Below are positions 32,157 through 40,690 of a stretch of DNA of 64,000 bases, piece by piece. Position 1 is the first letter of the stretch. Each line of letters opens with the position of its first letter. The stretch is from Pseudomonas arcuscaelestis (GTDB lineage Bacteria; Pseudomonadota; Gammaproteobacteria; Pseudomonadales; Pseudomonadaceae). The notes under the pieces were generated by a model. It was given only the letters and a program-made list of their open reading frames with translations. It made no database searches and had not been told where the DNA came from. The position numbers were made by a program, and so were the translations under genes. Location of the stretch: assembly GCF_016881005.1 (NCBI RefSeq), contig NZ_JACOPV010000016.1, forward strand, positions 1 through 64,000. The letters run 5' to 3'.

Positions 32157-33499
32157 TCCGTTCGTTACGGGTGCGCCTGATGCTGGCGGCTGCGCTGCTG
32201 GCGCTGTTGTTCATGCTCGCCTTGCTGCCAGCCCTGCAGAAGACGTTCAGCCTGGCATTGCAGGAGTCGATCGAAAAGCGCCTGGCCTCGGATGTTACTA
32301 CCTTGATATCGGCAGCGCGCATCGAGCACAACCAGTTGCAGATGCCGGACTTGCTGCCGGATGAAAAATACAACCTGCCCGACAGCCGTTTGCTCGGCTA
32401 CATCTATGATCGCCAGGGCAATCTGGTCTGGCGGTCCCGGGCTACGGCCGATGAAAACATCAACTACACCCCACGCTATGACGGGCGCGGCAACGAATTT
32501 GCGCGCATCCGCCAGGCCGACGGCGAGGAGTTCTTTGTCTATGACGTCGAAGTCAAGCTGCTCGGTGGCAAGACGGCAGCGTTCAGCATCGTTGCATTAC
32601 AGCCGGTGCGCGAATACCAGCATACCCTCGACGGCCTGCGCGAACGCCTGTACCTGGGGTTTGGTGCGGCGCTGCTGGCCTTGCTGGTGTTGCTCTGGGC
32701 GGGTTTGACCTGGGGCTTGCGCTCGTTGCGCCAGTTGAGTCACGAGCTTGATGATGTCGAGTCCGGTGCCCGCGATGGGCTCAGCGGCGAGCATCCTCGT
32801 GAGTTGTTGCGTTTGACCGGTTCATTGAACCGCCTGTTGCGCAGTGAGCGTGACCAGCGCCAACGCTACCGTGATTCCCTGGACGACCTGGCCCATAGCC
32901 TGAAAACCCCGTTGGCGGTGTTGCAAGGGGTAAGTGAAAGCATGGGCCAGCGTCGTGAAGACCGTGAGCAGTCGCGGATTCTGCAAAGTCAGATCGAGCG
33001 CATGAGCCAGCAGATCGACTACCAGTTGCAACGCGCCAGCCTGCGCAAGAGTGGCCTGGTCCGTTATCAGGTAGCGGTGCAACCGTTGCTCGAAAGCCTG
33101 TGCAGCACGCTGGCCAAGGTGTACCGCGACAAACAGGTGAACATCACCCTTGATGTGCCCGAGCAGGCTGTCGTGCCGATGGAGCAAGGGGCATTGCTCG
33201 AGCTGCTTGGCAACCTGCTGGAAAACGCCTACCGCCTGTGCCTGAGCCAGATCCGCATCAGCCTGCGCAGTGATCCTTCGGCGATCGAGTTGTGTATCGA
33301 GGATGACGGTCCGGGCGTACCGCTTGATCAGCGCGAACGCATTCTGCAGCGTGGAGAACGCCTGGATCGGCAGAACCCGGGGCAGGGCATTGGCCTGGCG
33401 GTGGTCAAGGACATTATCGAGAGCTATGACGCCAGCCTCACGCTGGATGACTCCGAACTCGGTGGCGCCGCATTTCGTATCCGCTTTTCCTTGGACTGA
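32153..33499 (+). CDS. phoQ: sensor kinase PhoQ
   Basis: 448 residues. Two membrane segments (near 6-26 and 165-185) enclose a periplasmic sensor of about 140 residues, acidic as expected for divalent cation binding (LPDEKYNLPD, RQADGEEFFVYD). H-box is LDDLAHSLKTPLAVLQGV near 245, N-box LLGNLLENAYRL near 348, G boxes EDDGPGV and GQGIGLAVVKDI. It senses low Mg and cationic peptides and phosphorylates PhoP. Confidence 0.95.
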   Translation: MIRSLRVRLMLAAALLALLFMLALLPALQKTFSLALQESIEKRLASDVTTLISAARIEHNQLQMPDLLPDEKYNLPDSRLLGYIYDRQGNLVWRSRATADENINYTPRYDGRGNEFARIRQADGEEFFVYDVEVKLLGGKTAAFSIVALQPVREYQHTLDGLRERLYLGFGAALLALLVLLWAGLTWGLRSLRQLSHELDDVESGARDGLSGEHPRELLRLTGSLNRLLRSERDQRQRYRDSLDDLAHSLKTPLAVLQGVSESMGQRREDREQSRILQSQIERMSQQIDYQLQRASLRKSGLVRYQVAVQPLLESLCSTLAKVYRDKQVNITLDVPEQAVVPMEQGALLELLGNLLENAYRLCLSQIRISLRSDPSAIELCIEDDGPGVPLDQRERILQRGERLDRQNPGQGIGLAVVKDIIESYDASLTLDDSELGGAAFRIRFSLD

Positions 33500-33536
33500 A
33501 TCGCCATTTTCTCTGGAATGAATCGCGATTTCCTCT

Positions 33537-33593
33537 GGGCGGATTACCGCCATCCTTATGGTTTTGCAAAAGGTGTCGGGCGGAAATCCGCCA
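33537..33593 (+). promoter_or_regulatory. twin palindromes upstream of dctA, candidate DctD sites
   Basis: GGGCGGATTACCGCCA (33537-33552) and GGGCGGAAATCCGCCA (33578-33593) are nearly identical palindromes 41 bases apart, about four helical turns. They lie 78-134 bases upstream of a sigma-54 promoter, the normal place for an enhancer-binding protein. DctD is the expected activator; assignment is by context. Confidence 0.6.
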
Positions 33594-33670
33594 AATCGCT
33601 CGGCACTCTTGCATCCTCTTTGTGCACGAAACCCGCGTAAACACTGGGCTTGCACTCATAAAGCGCACAT

Positions 33671-33686
33671 TGGCATCGGGCTTGCT
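33671..33686 (+). promoter_or_regulatory. sigma-54 promoter of dctA
   Basis: TGGCATCGGGCTTGCT fits the -24/-12 consensus TGGCACG-N4-TTGCW with exact GG-GC spacing. It lies 126 bases before dctA. Confidence 0.82.
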
Positions 33687-33811
33687 ATTGACCAGACAGA
33701 GATCTGCCAGGCAGCTCGACACAACAAATCCCTCCAGTGCAGGAGGGTTCGCGCTTTAGGTACCCCACGCGTCCTGGGAAGGATCGGGGCGGTACACTTG
33801 AGGAAATAGCC

Positions 33812-35134
33812 ATGACGACGCGTCAGCCACTGTACAAATCGCTGTATATCCAGGTGTTGGTAGCCATCACCATCGGTATCCTGCTGGGTCACTACTACCC
33901 TGAAACCGGCGTTGCCCTCAAACCCCTGGGTGACGGCTTCGTCAAACTGATCAAAATGGTCATCGCCCCGATCATCTTCTGCACCGTGGTCAGCGGTATC
34001 GCTGGCATGCAGAGCATGAAGTCGGTTGGCAAGACCGGTGGCTACGCGCTGCTCTACTTCGAAGTTGTTTCCACTATCGCCCTGATCATCGGTCTGGTCG
34101 TGGTCAACGTTGTCCAGCCGGGCGCTGGCATGCACATCGATGTCAGCACCCTGAACGCCAGCAGTGTGGCCGCCTATGCCGCCGCCGGCGCGCAGCAGAC
34201 AACGATCGGCTTCCTGCTCAACATCATTCCAAACACCGTGGTCGGCGCCTTCGCCAACGGCGACATCCTGCAAGTGCTGATGTTCTCGGTGATCTTCGGT
34301 TTTGCCCTGCATCGCCTGGGTGCCTACGGCAAGCCGCTGCTGGACATGATCGATCGCTTCGCCCATGTCATGTTCAACATCATCAACATGATCATGAAGC
34401 TGGCACCGGTCGGTGCTTTCGGTGCCATGGCCTTCACCATCGGTCAGTACGGGGTAGGTTCGCTGGTGCAGTTGGGCTACCTGATGGCCTGCTTCTACGC
34501 CACGTGCGTACTGTTCATCCTGGTGGTGCTGGGTGGTATCGCCCGTGCACACGGTTTCAGCGTTCTCAAGCTGATCCGCTACATCCGTGAAGAGCTGATG
34601 ATCGTGCTGGGTACTTCGTCGTCCGAGTCGGCCCTGCCACGCATGCTGACCAAGATGGAACGCCTGGGTGCGAAGAAGTCCGTGGTAGGCCTGGTGATTC
34701 CAACGGGCTACTCGTTCAACCTGGACGGAACGTCGATCTACCTGACCATGGCTGCGGTGTTCATCGCCCAGGCCACCGACACGACCATGGATATCACCCA
34801 CCAGATCACCTTGCTGCTGGTGCTGCTGGTTGCGTCCAAAGGTGCCGCCGGCGTCACCGGTTCGGGCTTTATCGTGCTGGCGGCCACCCTGTCCGCAGTG
34901 GGCCACTTGCCGGTAGCCGGCCTGGCACTGATCCTGGGTATCGACCGCTTCATGTCCGAAGCCCGTGCCCTGACCAACCTGATCGGTAACGCTGTTGCGA
35001 CCGTGGTGGTGGCCAAGTGGGTCAATGAACTGGACGAAGACAAGCTGCACGCAGAGCTTGCTTCCGGTGGTTCGCCGCTGATCGATACCCGCCCGATGGA
35101 CGACCTGGGCGTAGCCGAGGGTCCTGCTCGCTAA
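33812..35134 (+). CDS. dctA: C4-dicarboxylate:cation symporter DctA
   Basis: 440 residues from ATG 33812 behind GAGGAAA. A DAACS-family inner membrane transporter for succinate, fumarate and malate. Family motifs include IKMVIAPIIFCTVVSGI near 50, the serine-rich reentrant loop GTSSSESALPRM near 268 and GYSFNLDGTSIYLTMA near 298. A sigma-54 promoter with twin upstream palindromes precedes it and a strong terminator follows. Confidence 0.96.
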   Translation: MTTRQPLYKSLYIQVLVAITIGILLGHYYPETGVALKPLGDGFVKLIKMVIAPIIFCTVVSGIAGMQSMKSVGKTGGYALLYFEVVSTIALIIGLVVVNVVQPGAGMHIDVSTLNASSVAAYAAAGAQQTTIGFLLNIIPNTVVGAFANGDILQVLMFSVIFGFALHRLGAYGKPLLDMIDRFAHVMFNIINMIMKLAPVGAFGAMAFTIGQYGVGSLVQLGYLMACFYATCVLFILVVLGGIARAHGFSVLKLIRYIREELMIVLGTSSSESALPRMLTKMERLGAKKSVVGLVIPTGYSFNLDGTSIYLTMAAVFIAQATDTTMDITHQITLLLVLLVASKGAAGVTGSGFIVLAATLSAVGHLPVAGLALILGIDRFMSEARALTNLIGNAVATVVVAKWVNELDEDKLHAELASGGSPLIDTRPMDDLGVAEGPAR

Positions 35135-35152
35135 GCCATTGGCTGAGCCATG

Positions 35153-35183
35153 AAAAAACCCATCTACGGATGGGTTTTTTTGT
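35153..35183 (+). terminator. dctA terminator
   Basis: AACCCATC/GATGGGTT stem with a TACG loop flanked by A6 and T7, so it can work in both directions. It lies between dctA and the converging SprT-like gene. Confidence 0.9.
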
Positions 35184-35215
35184 GCCTGGTTGAATACCTG
35201 TCATGGGGCAGGGCT

Positions 35216-35710
35216 TTACTCTACGCGCGTCTCGCCGCTGTACACCAAGGTGTTGCGGCAGCGCCTGCACAGGTAGCGCCGGCCCTGACGCACCAGGCTG
35301 TGGCGCTGGGACGAGAAGGGGAAGTCGCTGTCGGCGCAAGGGCAGCGGTAGATGTAGCGCGTCACTGTGCGACGTTTGACTTCATAGGTGTGGCAGCGAT
35401 TGGGTGGCAGTTCGTAAACACCGCGCATGATTAGCTGCCATTCCTCGCCATGCGGCTGGATTCGATCACCAAACAGTTGATGGGCAACCAGATGGGCGAC
35501 TTCGTGGGCCACGGTCTGCTTGAGGAAGTCATCGCTGTTTTCGCGGTACAACTGCAAATTGAATCGCAGCAGGTTTTCATGCAAATGGGCGACGCCAGCC
35601 TTTTGCCCACGCAGCTTGAAGCTCACTTCAGGGCGGGGAAAAGGGCGCTTGAAAAAGGTTTCGGCTTGCTGATAACAGGTTTCGACGCGGGATTTGAGCA
35701 GTTCGGGCAT
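35216..35710 (-). CDS. sprT: SprT-family zinc metalloprotease-like protein
   Basis: 164 residues from ATG 35710; an in-frame extension to 35746 is less likely. The HEVAH zinc motif is near 73 (VAHEVAHLVAHQLFG). The C-terminal part carries CPCADSDF and CRRCRNTL, a zinc-ribbon-like pair. SprT-like proteins resemble the SPRTN protease of DNA-protein crosslink repair, but the bacterial activity is unproven. Confidence 0.9.
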   Translation of the reverse strand: MPELLKSRVETCYQQAETFFKRPFPRPEVSFKLRGQKAGVAHLHENLLRFNLQLYRENSDDFLKQTVAHEVAHLVAHQLFGDRIQPHGEEWQLIMRGVYELPPNRCHTYEVKRRTVTRYIYRCPCADSDFPFSSQRHSLVRQGRRYLCRRCRNTLVYSGETRVE

Positions 35711-35782
35711 ATCGGGGAACACTCCTGGCCGGCAATTATGCCGCAACCGCCGCGGCGCTGCCGAGCCACCTGTCAGCGCACA

Positions 35783-35810
35783 GCTTCAGGCCGCCTTGCG
35801 GCGGCCTGAA
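35783..35810 (-). terminator. hairpin after the Yip1-family gene
   Basis: A perfect 12-bp stem CTTCAGGCCGCC/GGCGGCCTGAAG with a 4-base loop, 41 bases after the stop of the gene at 35851. It lacks a T run on the minus strand, so termination may be weak or Rho-assisted. Confidence 0.6.
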
Positions 35811-35850
35811 GGTTACTGCGCCTATGTTGCTGATTTTCTAATAATGGATG

Positions 35851-36450
35851 CTAGTTGGTATAGACAGGCCCCACGCCCAGTCCCCAGACAATCACGGTGA
35901 AGGCCATGATGGCTACCAGCACCACCAGGCCGACCGCCAATACCGAGCTCGAGAACAGAAAGCCTTCGTCCGAAGGTATGTTCATGAAGGTCGGCAGGCC
36001 GACATAGAGCAGATAAACCGTGTAGCACACGGCTGCCGTGCCGACGACCATCCCCAACCACAGGTGGGGGTAGAGCGCCGCCAGGCCGCCGACAAACAGC
36101 GGCGTTGCGGTATAAGTAGCAAACGCGATGCAGCGGGCCATGCTTGGGTTGGCGTCGTAGGTGCGCGCCATCCAGTGAATGAAGGCGCCCATTACCGCGA
36201 CACCAGCAAGCATTGCCAGGTACGACATGATGGTCATCCATAACGCGCTTTCCTGGGTCAGCATGACCGGGGCGCGATCGCCAATGACCCAGCCGACCTG
36301 GGTAGTCCCGATAAATGCAGAGATGGCGGGGATCGCCGCCAGGATGAGTGTGTGGGTCAGGTACATGTGGCTGATGCTTTCTTCCTCGCCACGGATTTCT
36401 TTCCATTCTTGGTCAGGATGGGTAAACAGCCCCAGTACGTGATGGATCAT
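35851..36450 (-). CDS. Yip1-family inner membrane protein
   Basis: 199 residues from ATG 36450 behind AAGGAGTG; an extension to 36507 is in frame but unsupported. The cytoplasmic N-terminus (VLGLFTHPDQEWKEI) precedes about five membrane segments. The Yip1-type bacterial proteins have no established role. It is monocistronic between sprT and ttcA. Confidence 0.82.
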   Translation of the reverse strand: MIHHVLGLFTHPDQEWKEIRGEEESISHMYLTHTLILAAIPAISAFIGTTQVGWVIGDRAPVMLTQESALWMTIMSYLAMLAGVAVMGAFIHWMARTYDANPSMARCIAFATYTATPLFVGGLAALYPHLWLGMVVGTAAVCYTVYLLYVGLPTFMNIPSDEGFLFSSSVLAVGLVVLVAIMAFTVIVWGLGVGPVYTN

Positions 36451-36723
36451 GCCAGTCACTCCTTCCGTCGTTACCATCGCCCCCCAGCGGAGCGCTTGTG
36501 ACCCCAAGTGATGGGGGCCAGAGGATCGAGGTCACCTATGATGTGTGGCCTTATGTCGCAGTATAGGAAGGAGTACGCCCCGCAAAGCCGGCTTTTTAGA
36601 GCAAATTGCGCTGTAAGCGCCACGGCTAATCACCTTGCAGTCTTTATCGGATGGGCCTACGCCTGCCGACGGTTTGTGCGTAAAATATGCCGCTTTTGTC
36701 ACACCTCGCGGATTTCAAGCGCT

Positions 36724-37548
36724 ATGGGCACCCTTTCGGTCAACCAGAACAAACTGCAAAAACGCCTGCGTCGTCTCGCCGGCGAAGCCATTACCGACTT
36801 CAACATGATTGAAGACGGTGACAAGGTCATGGTCTGCCTGTCCGGCGGCAAAGACAGCTACACCATGCTCGATGTTCTGCTGTACCTGCAGAAGGTGGCG
36901 CCGATCAAATTCGAGATCGTCGCGGTGAACATGGATCAGAAGCAACCAGGCTTCCCTGAGCACGTGCTGCCGGCTTACCTCAAGGCCTTGGGCGTCGAGT
37001 ACCACATCGTCGAGAAAGACACCTATTCGGTGGTCAAGGAGCTGGTACCGGAAGGCAAGACCACCTGCTCGCTGTGCTCGCGCCTGCGTCGCGGCACCCT
37101 GTACACCTTTGCCGACGAGATCGGTGCAACCAAGATGGCCCTGGGTCACCACCGTGACGACATTGTCGAGACGTTCTTCCTCAATATGTTCTTCAACGGC
37201 ACCCTCAAGGCCATGCCGCCGAAGTTGCGCGCCGACGACGGTCGCAACGTGGTGATCCGCCCGCTGGCCTATTGCAGCGAGAAAGACATCCAGGCTTATT
37301 CGGACCTGAAGGAATTCCCGATCATTCCGTGCAACCTGTGCGGCTCGCAGGAAAACCTGCAGCGTCAGGTCGTGAAGGACATGCTGGTGGAGTGGGAGCG
37401 TAAAACGCCGGGCCGTACCGAGAGCATCTTCCGTGGCTTGCAGAACGTTGTGCCGTCGCAACTGGCTGACCGTAACCTGTTCGACTTCGTCAACCTAAAG
37501 ATCGACGAAACCGCCACCCCGCGCTTTGTTGACGTGATGAACATCTGA
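36724..37548 (+). CDS. ttcA: tRNA cytidine(32) 2-thiolation protein TtcA
   Basis: 274 residues from ATG 36724. The PP-loop SGGKDSYTM is near 40; CSLC near 115 and CNLCG near 205 supply the cysteines that hold the Fe-S cluster. It makes 2-thiocytidine at tRNA position 32. The 270-base gap upstream of it (to 36450) has no recognised element. The next gene follows after 5 bases. Confidence 0.96.
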   Translation: MGTLSVNQNKLQKRLRRLAGEAITDFNMIEDGDKVMVCLSGGKDSYTMLDVLLYLQKVAPIKFEIVAVNMDQKQPGFPEHVLPAYLKALGVEYHIVEKDTYSVVKELVPEGKTTCSLCSRLRRGTLYTFADEIGATKMALGHHRDDIVETFFLNMFFNGTLKAMPPKLRADDGRNVVIRPLAYCSEKDIQAYSDLKEFPIIPCNLCGSQENLQRQVVKDMLVEWERKTPGRTESIFRGLQNVVPSQLADRNLFDFVNLKIDETATPRFVDVMNI

Positions 37549-37553
37549 CCGGC

Positions 37554-38225
37554 ATGCGCGATTACCAATGGTTGCATGAGTATTGCCTGAACCGCTTCGG
37601 CTCCGCGGCGGCCCTGGAAGCCCATCTGCCCCAGGCCAGGACCGCAGAGCAGCTGCGTGCTATCAGCGCCGACCGTTATCTGTCGACCTTGGCGTTGCGG
37701 GTGTTTCGCGCCGGGCTCAAGCACAGTCTGGTGGATTCCAAGTGGCCGGCTTTCGAACAGGTGTTCTTTGGCTTCGATCCGCACAAGGTCGTGTTGATGG
37801 GCGCCGAGCACCTGGAACGGCTGATGCAGGACACGCGCATCATTCGCCACCTGGGCAAGCTCAAGAGCGTGCCGCGCAATGCGCAGATGATGCTCGACGT
37901 GGAAAACGAGCGGGGCAGCTTTGCTGCCCTGATCGCCGATTGGCCGGTCACCGATATTGTCGGTTTATGGAAGTACCTGGCCAAGCATGGCAACCAGATG
38001 GGTGGGTTGTCGGCACCGCGCTTCTTGCGCATGGTCGGCAAGGATACGTTCATTCCTACCAACGACATGAGCGCAGCGTTGATTGCCCAGGACATCATCG
38101 ACAAGCCGCCGACCAGCCAACGCGACCTGGCGTTGGTCCAGGCTGCTTTCAACCAGTGGCATGCTGAAAGTGGCCGGCCGCTGTGTCAGTTGTCGGTGAT
38201 GCTCGCGCACACCGTCAATCATTGA
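37554..38225 (+). CDS. DNA-3-methyladenine glycosylase I family protein
   Basis: 223 residues. The all-helical Tag fold is suggested by SADRYLSTLALRVFRAGLKHSLVDSKWPAFEQVFFGFDP (residues 40-78) and the downstream GLSAPRFLRM. Canonical Tag is about 190 residues; this longer, diverged member lacks the clear Tag N-terminus and the C-terminal zinc pair is not obvious, so activity is inferred from the fold only. Five bases after ttcA, so probably co-transcribed. Confidence 0.8.
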   Translation: MRDYQWLHEYCLNRFGSAAALEAHLPQARTAEQLRAISADRYLSTLALRVFRAGLKHSLVDSKWPAFEQVFFGFDPHKVVLMGAEHLERLMQDTRIIRHLGKLKSVPRNAQMMLDVENERGSFAALIADWPVTDIVGLWKYLAKHGNQMGGLSAPRFLRMVGKDTFIPTNDMSAALIAQDIIDKPPTSQRDLALVQAAFNQWHAESGRPLCQLSVMLAHTVNH

Positions 38226-38257
38226 GGCACCTACCGGGTGATGTCGGCTTAGCCACA

Positions 38258-38281
38258 CGGTAGGAGCGAGCTTACCCCGCG
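38258..38281. repeat. REP-like half element
   Basis: The minus strand reads CGCGGGGTAAGCTCGCTCCTACC, the core of a common Pseudomonas REP. Only one arm is well formed. Confidence 0.5.
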
Positions 38282-38282
38282 T

Positions 38283-38699
38283 TCAATTCGAGCCTTCACC
38301 GGCCAGGCGCCGGTCATACTGGAAGCGCCAGCGCACATACAGCAAGGCACTGATGAACAGCGCCAGGCTGATTGCCACTTCCAGCCAGCCGAACAGTGCC
38401 CGCGCTGGGTCGAATGCAGCCAGTACCCCTTTGATGAAGTACAGGTTGACCACAAAACAGGTCCAGGCATGAGCGCGGGCGTTGCCCAGCAGCATGCCCG
38501 GTAGCAACAGCGCCAGCGGCACCAGTTCTACCGCCAGGATCACCCCGGTGCGGGCGCCATGCAGGTCGGCGAACATCAGGTTGTTGATCGTCAGCAGCGC
38601 AATCAGGCCAAAAAAGCTTGCCAGGCTCAATGCGCGGACTAGCCGCAGGCGCGGCATCAACCAGTCGATAGAGGGCAGTACCTTGGGCTTTTTAGCCAC
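38283..38699 (-). CDS. DUF2069 membrane protein
   Basis: 138 residues from GTG 38699, preceded by GGAG inside the wrbA 3' end. Four membrane segments are visible (ALSLASFFGLIALLTINNLMF, TGVILAVELVPLALLLPGML, AWTCFVVNLYFIKGVLAAF, LEVAISLALFISALLYVRW). The family is uncharacterised and regularly sits next to wrbA. It overlaps wrbA by 8 bases, so the two are coupled. Confidence 0.82.
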   Translation of the reverse strand: MAKKPKVLPSIDWLMPRLRLVRALSLASFFGLIALLTINNLMFADLHGARTGVILAVELVPLALLLPGMLLGNARAHAWTCFVVNLYFIKGVLAAFDPARALFGWLEVAISLALFISALLYVRWRFQYDRRLAGEGSN

Positions 38700-39297
38700 G
38701 GCTGTTCTCCAGCAGTTTGGCAGTGCTGGCCAGGCGTTGGCCCAACGCGCGGCACAGGGCGATTTCGTCAGCATCCAGGTCGCGTTTGCCGTCTGCCCCG
38801 GCGTGATGGCTGGCGCCATAAGGGGTGCCGCCACCGCGGGTTTCCAGCAACGCCGACTCGCTGTAGGGCAGCCCCATGATCAGCATGCCGTGGTGCATCA
38901 ACGGCAGCAGCATCGACAGCAGGGTCGATTCCTGGCCGCCATGCAGGCTGGCGGTGGAGGTGAACGCCGCTGCCGGCTTGCCGACCAGACCACCGCTGAG
39001 CCACAGGCTGCTGGTGCCATCGATGAAGTACTTCAGTGGCGCAGCCATGTTGCCGAAGCGTGTCGGGCTGCCCAGGGCCAGGCCCGAACAATGGCGCAGA
39101 TCGTCAAGGGTGGCGTACAGCGCGCCGGCGACCGGAATGTCCGGGGCCACGGCCTCACATTCGGTGGAAATCGCCGGAACGGTACGAATTCGTGCTTCCA
39201 GGCCTTCCATTTCGACACCGCGGGCAATCTGCCGGGCCATTTCACTTGTCGAGCCGTGGCGGCTGTAAAACAGGATCAGGATGTAAGGTGCGCTCAC
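38692..39297 (-). CDS. wrbA: NAD(P)H:quinone oxidoreductase WrbA
   Basis: 201 residues from GTG 39297. Flavodoxin-like FMN-binding loop YSRHGSTSEMA near 11 and GSPTRFGNMAAPLK near 78. WrbA reduces quinones by two electrons and protects against oxidative stress. Its GTGA start overlaps the arsC-like stop, so arsC-wrbA-DUF2069 form one operon. Confidence 0.93.
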   Translation of the reverse strand: MSAPYILILFYSRHGSTSEMARQIARGVEMEGLEARIRTVPAISTECEAVAPDIPVAGALYATLDDLRHCSGLALGSPTRFGNMAAPLKYFIDGTSSLWLSGGLVGKPAAAFTSTASLHGGQESTLLSMLLPLMHHGMLIMGLPYSESALLETRGGGTPYGASHHAGADGKRDLDADEIALCRALGQRLASTAKLLENSRG

Positions 39298-39647
39298 GGC
39301 AGGATCTCCAGAACCTTCTCCGGAGGACGGCCAATAACCGCTTTGTCACCGGCAACCAGAATAGGGCGCTCGATCAGTTTTGGGTGCTTGACCATGGCGT
39401 CTATCAGTTGCGCATCGCTCAAGGCCGGGTCAGCCAGGTTGAGCGCCTTGTACTCGTCTTCACCGCTGCGCAGCAATTGACGCGCACCTACGCCCAATTT
39501 GCCGAGCAGGGTCGTGAGGGTCGCTGCATCGGGTGGGGTTTCCAGGTAGCGCACAACAGTGGGGGCCAGGCCACGGGCTTCGAGAAGTTCGAGGGCACCG
39601 CGAGATTTCGAGCAGCGTGGATTGTGATAAAGCGTCAGGTCAGTCAT
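39294..39647 (-). CDS. arsC: ArsC-family arsenate reductase (glutaredoxin type)
   Basis: 117 residues. The redox Cys is in NPRCSKSRGALELL near 11, and the ArsC signature RPILVAGDKAVIGRPPE is near 96. Glutaredoxin-linked arsenate reductases have this size. No arsenite pump or ArsR is adjacent, so it may act as a general YffB/ArsC-type reductase rather than in a resistance operon. Confidence 0.9.
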   Translation of the reverse strand: MTDLTLYHNPRCSKSRGALELLEARGLAPTVVRYLETPPDAATLTTLLGKLGVGARQLLRSGEDEYKALNLADPALSDAQLIDAMVKHPKLIERPILVAGDKAVIGRPPEKVLEILP

Positions 39648-39733
39648 GTTCGGGTCGCATCCAGCAGGGTGTGGCAGCTATTCTAACCGCAGCGACTTCG
39701 CATTTTGCTTGAATCTTCGAGAAGGATTGACCC

Positions 39734-40198
39734 ATGACAAGGCGTTTTGCAGCAGCACTGGCCATCACCGCGAGTTTGTTGCTCAGCGGTTGCGGTGCAG
39801 ACTATGGCCTGGACCAGAACGGCCAGACTGTGAAAGCCGAGCAGATCGACGGGCACTGGCTGGTGCTCAATTACTGGGCGGAATGGTGCGGGCCCTGCCG
39901 TACCGAAATCCCAGAACTCAATGCCGCCGCCAAGCAATGGCAGGCGCAAGGCATCAAGGTTGTGGGCGTCAACTTTGACGGCCTGCAAGGCGATGACCTG
40001 AAAAAAGCCACAGAGGCACTGGGTATTGGCTTCACCGTCCTGGCCCAGGACCCGGCCGAACGTTATGAGCTACCGCGCAGCGAAGCGTTGCCTGTCACCT
40101 ACATCATCGATGACAAAGGCAAAGTACGCGAGCAGTTGATGGGCGAGCAGACACTGGAAGGACTGAACGCAAAAATCAAGGCTCTCAAGGGGGTCTGA
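39734..40198 (+). CDS. TlpA/ResA-like thioredoxin lipoprotein
   Basis: 154 residues. Lipobox LSGC at about 17-20 gives a membrane-anchored periplasmic protein. The active site is WAEWCGPCRTEIPEL near 50, followed by the cis-proline LPVTYIIDDKG near 122. It likely keeps a periplasmic thiol partner reduced. Divergent from arsC. Confidence 0.9.
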   Translation: MTRRFAAALAITASLLLSGCGADYGLDQNGQTVKAEQIDGHWLVLNYWAEWCGPCRTEIPELNAAAKQWQAQGIKVVGVNFDGLQGDDLKKATEALGIGFTVLAQDPAERYELPRSEALPVTYIIDDKGKVREQLMGEQTLEGLNAKIKALKGV

Positions 40199-40283
40199 AG
40201 CGTCAAGCTACAAGCTGCAAGAAAGAGCAGGAGGTTCACCCCTTGCTTTTACTTGGTGCCTGTAGCTTGTAGCTTAAGGCTAC
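40199..40283. repeat. extragenic palindrome pair (AGCTACAAGCT type)
   Basis: GTCAAGCTACAAGCTGCAAG and a second inverted copy CCTGTAGCTTGTAGCTTAAGG flank 30 bases. This motif is a recurring intergenic repeat in Pseudomonas. It sits between convergent genes and may end both transcripts. Confidence 0.7.
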
Positions 40284-40285
40284 CG

Positions 40286-40690
40286 TCAGCCCTCTTCAGG
40301 CCAAAAGCGCAGTGGCTTGCCTTCGGCAGGCCAGAAGCGTACTTGTTCGATTGGCGAGATGTCCCAGCGTTGCACGGTCTCCAGGGCCTGGAGGAAGCGC
40401 TTTTCCTGTTCCATCAAGGCCGGTGCGCACATTTTGCGGGTGCTGCCGACTTTGCCGAAGGTGATTTTGTCGCCGTCGAGCTGGTAGGGCGCGAACCAGT
40501 GGTTGCAACCGCCATTGCCATAGGCCCGGCCATCGCTGGCCAGGGTCAGGGTCAAGTGGCTGTAGTCCATCAGCGGGCGCTCGCCAATCCATTCCAGCAG
40601 GTAGCTGCGCTCCTGCTCCAGCTTCATTGGCTCGGCAGCGCAGCCCAGCAGCACTGTGCCGGTCAGGGCCGCGAGCAGCAGGTTTTTCAC
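40286..40690 (-). CDS. META/HslJ-domain lipoprotein
   Basis: 134 residues from GTG 40690, behind AGGAG. Lipobox LLGC near 14-17. The META domain is seen in LTLTLASDGRAYGNGGCNHWFAPYQLDGDKITFGKVGSTRKMC (about 45-88). Its last 17 residues contain RFWPAEG and RFWPEEG, a short internal duplication. The start overlaps the stop of the two-CxxC gene (GTGA), so they are coupled. HslJ-like proteins are linked to heat and novobiocin stress; role here unknown. Confidence 0.85.
   Translation of the reverse strand: MKNLLLAALTGTVLLGCAAEPMKLEQERSYLLEWIGERPLMDYSHLTLTLASDGRAYGNGGCNHWFAPYQLDGDKITFGKVGSTRKMCAPALMEQEKRFLQALETVQRWDISPIEQVRFWPAEGKPLRFWPEEG

Noticed and set aside
33656..35050. 464-codon open frame opposite dctA
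   Set aside because: Histidine and glutamine rich composition is that of a reverse-complement frame; dctA is unambiguous.
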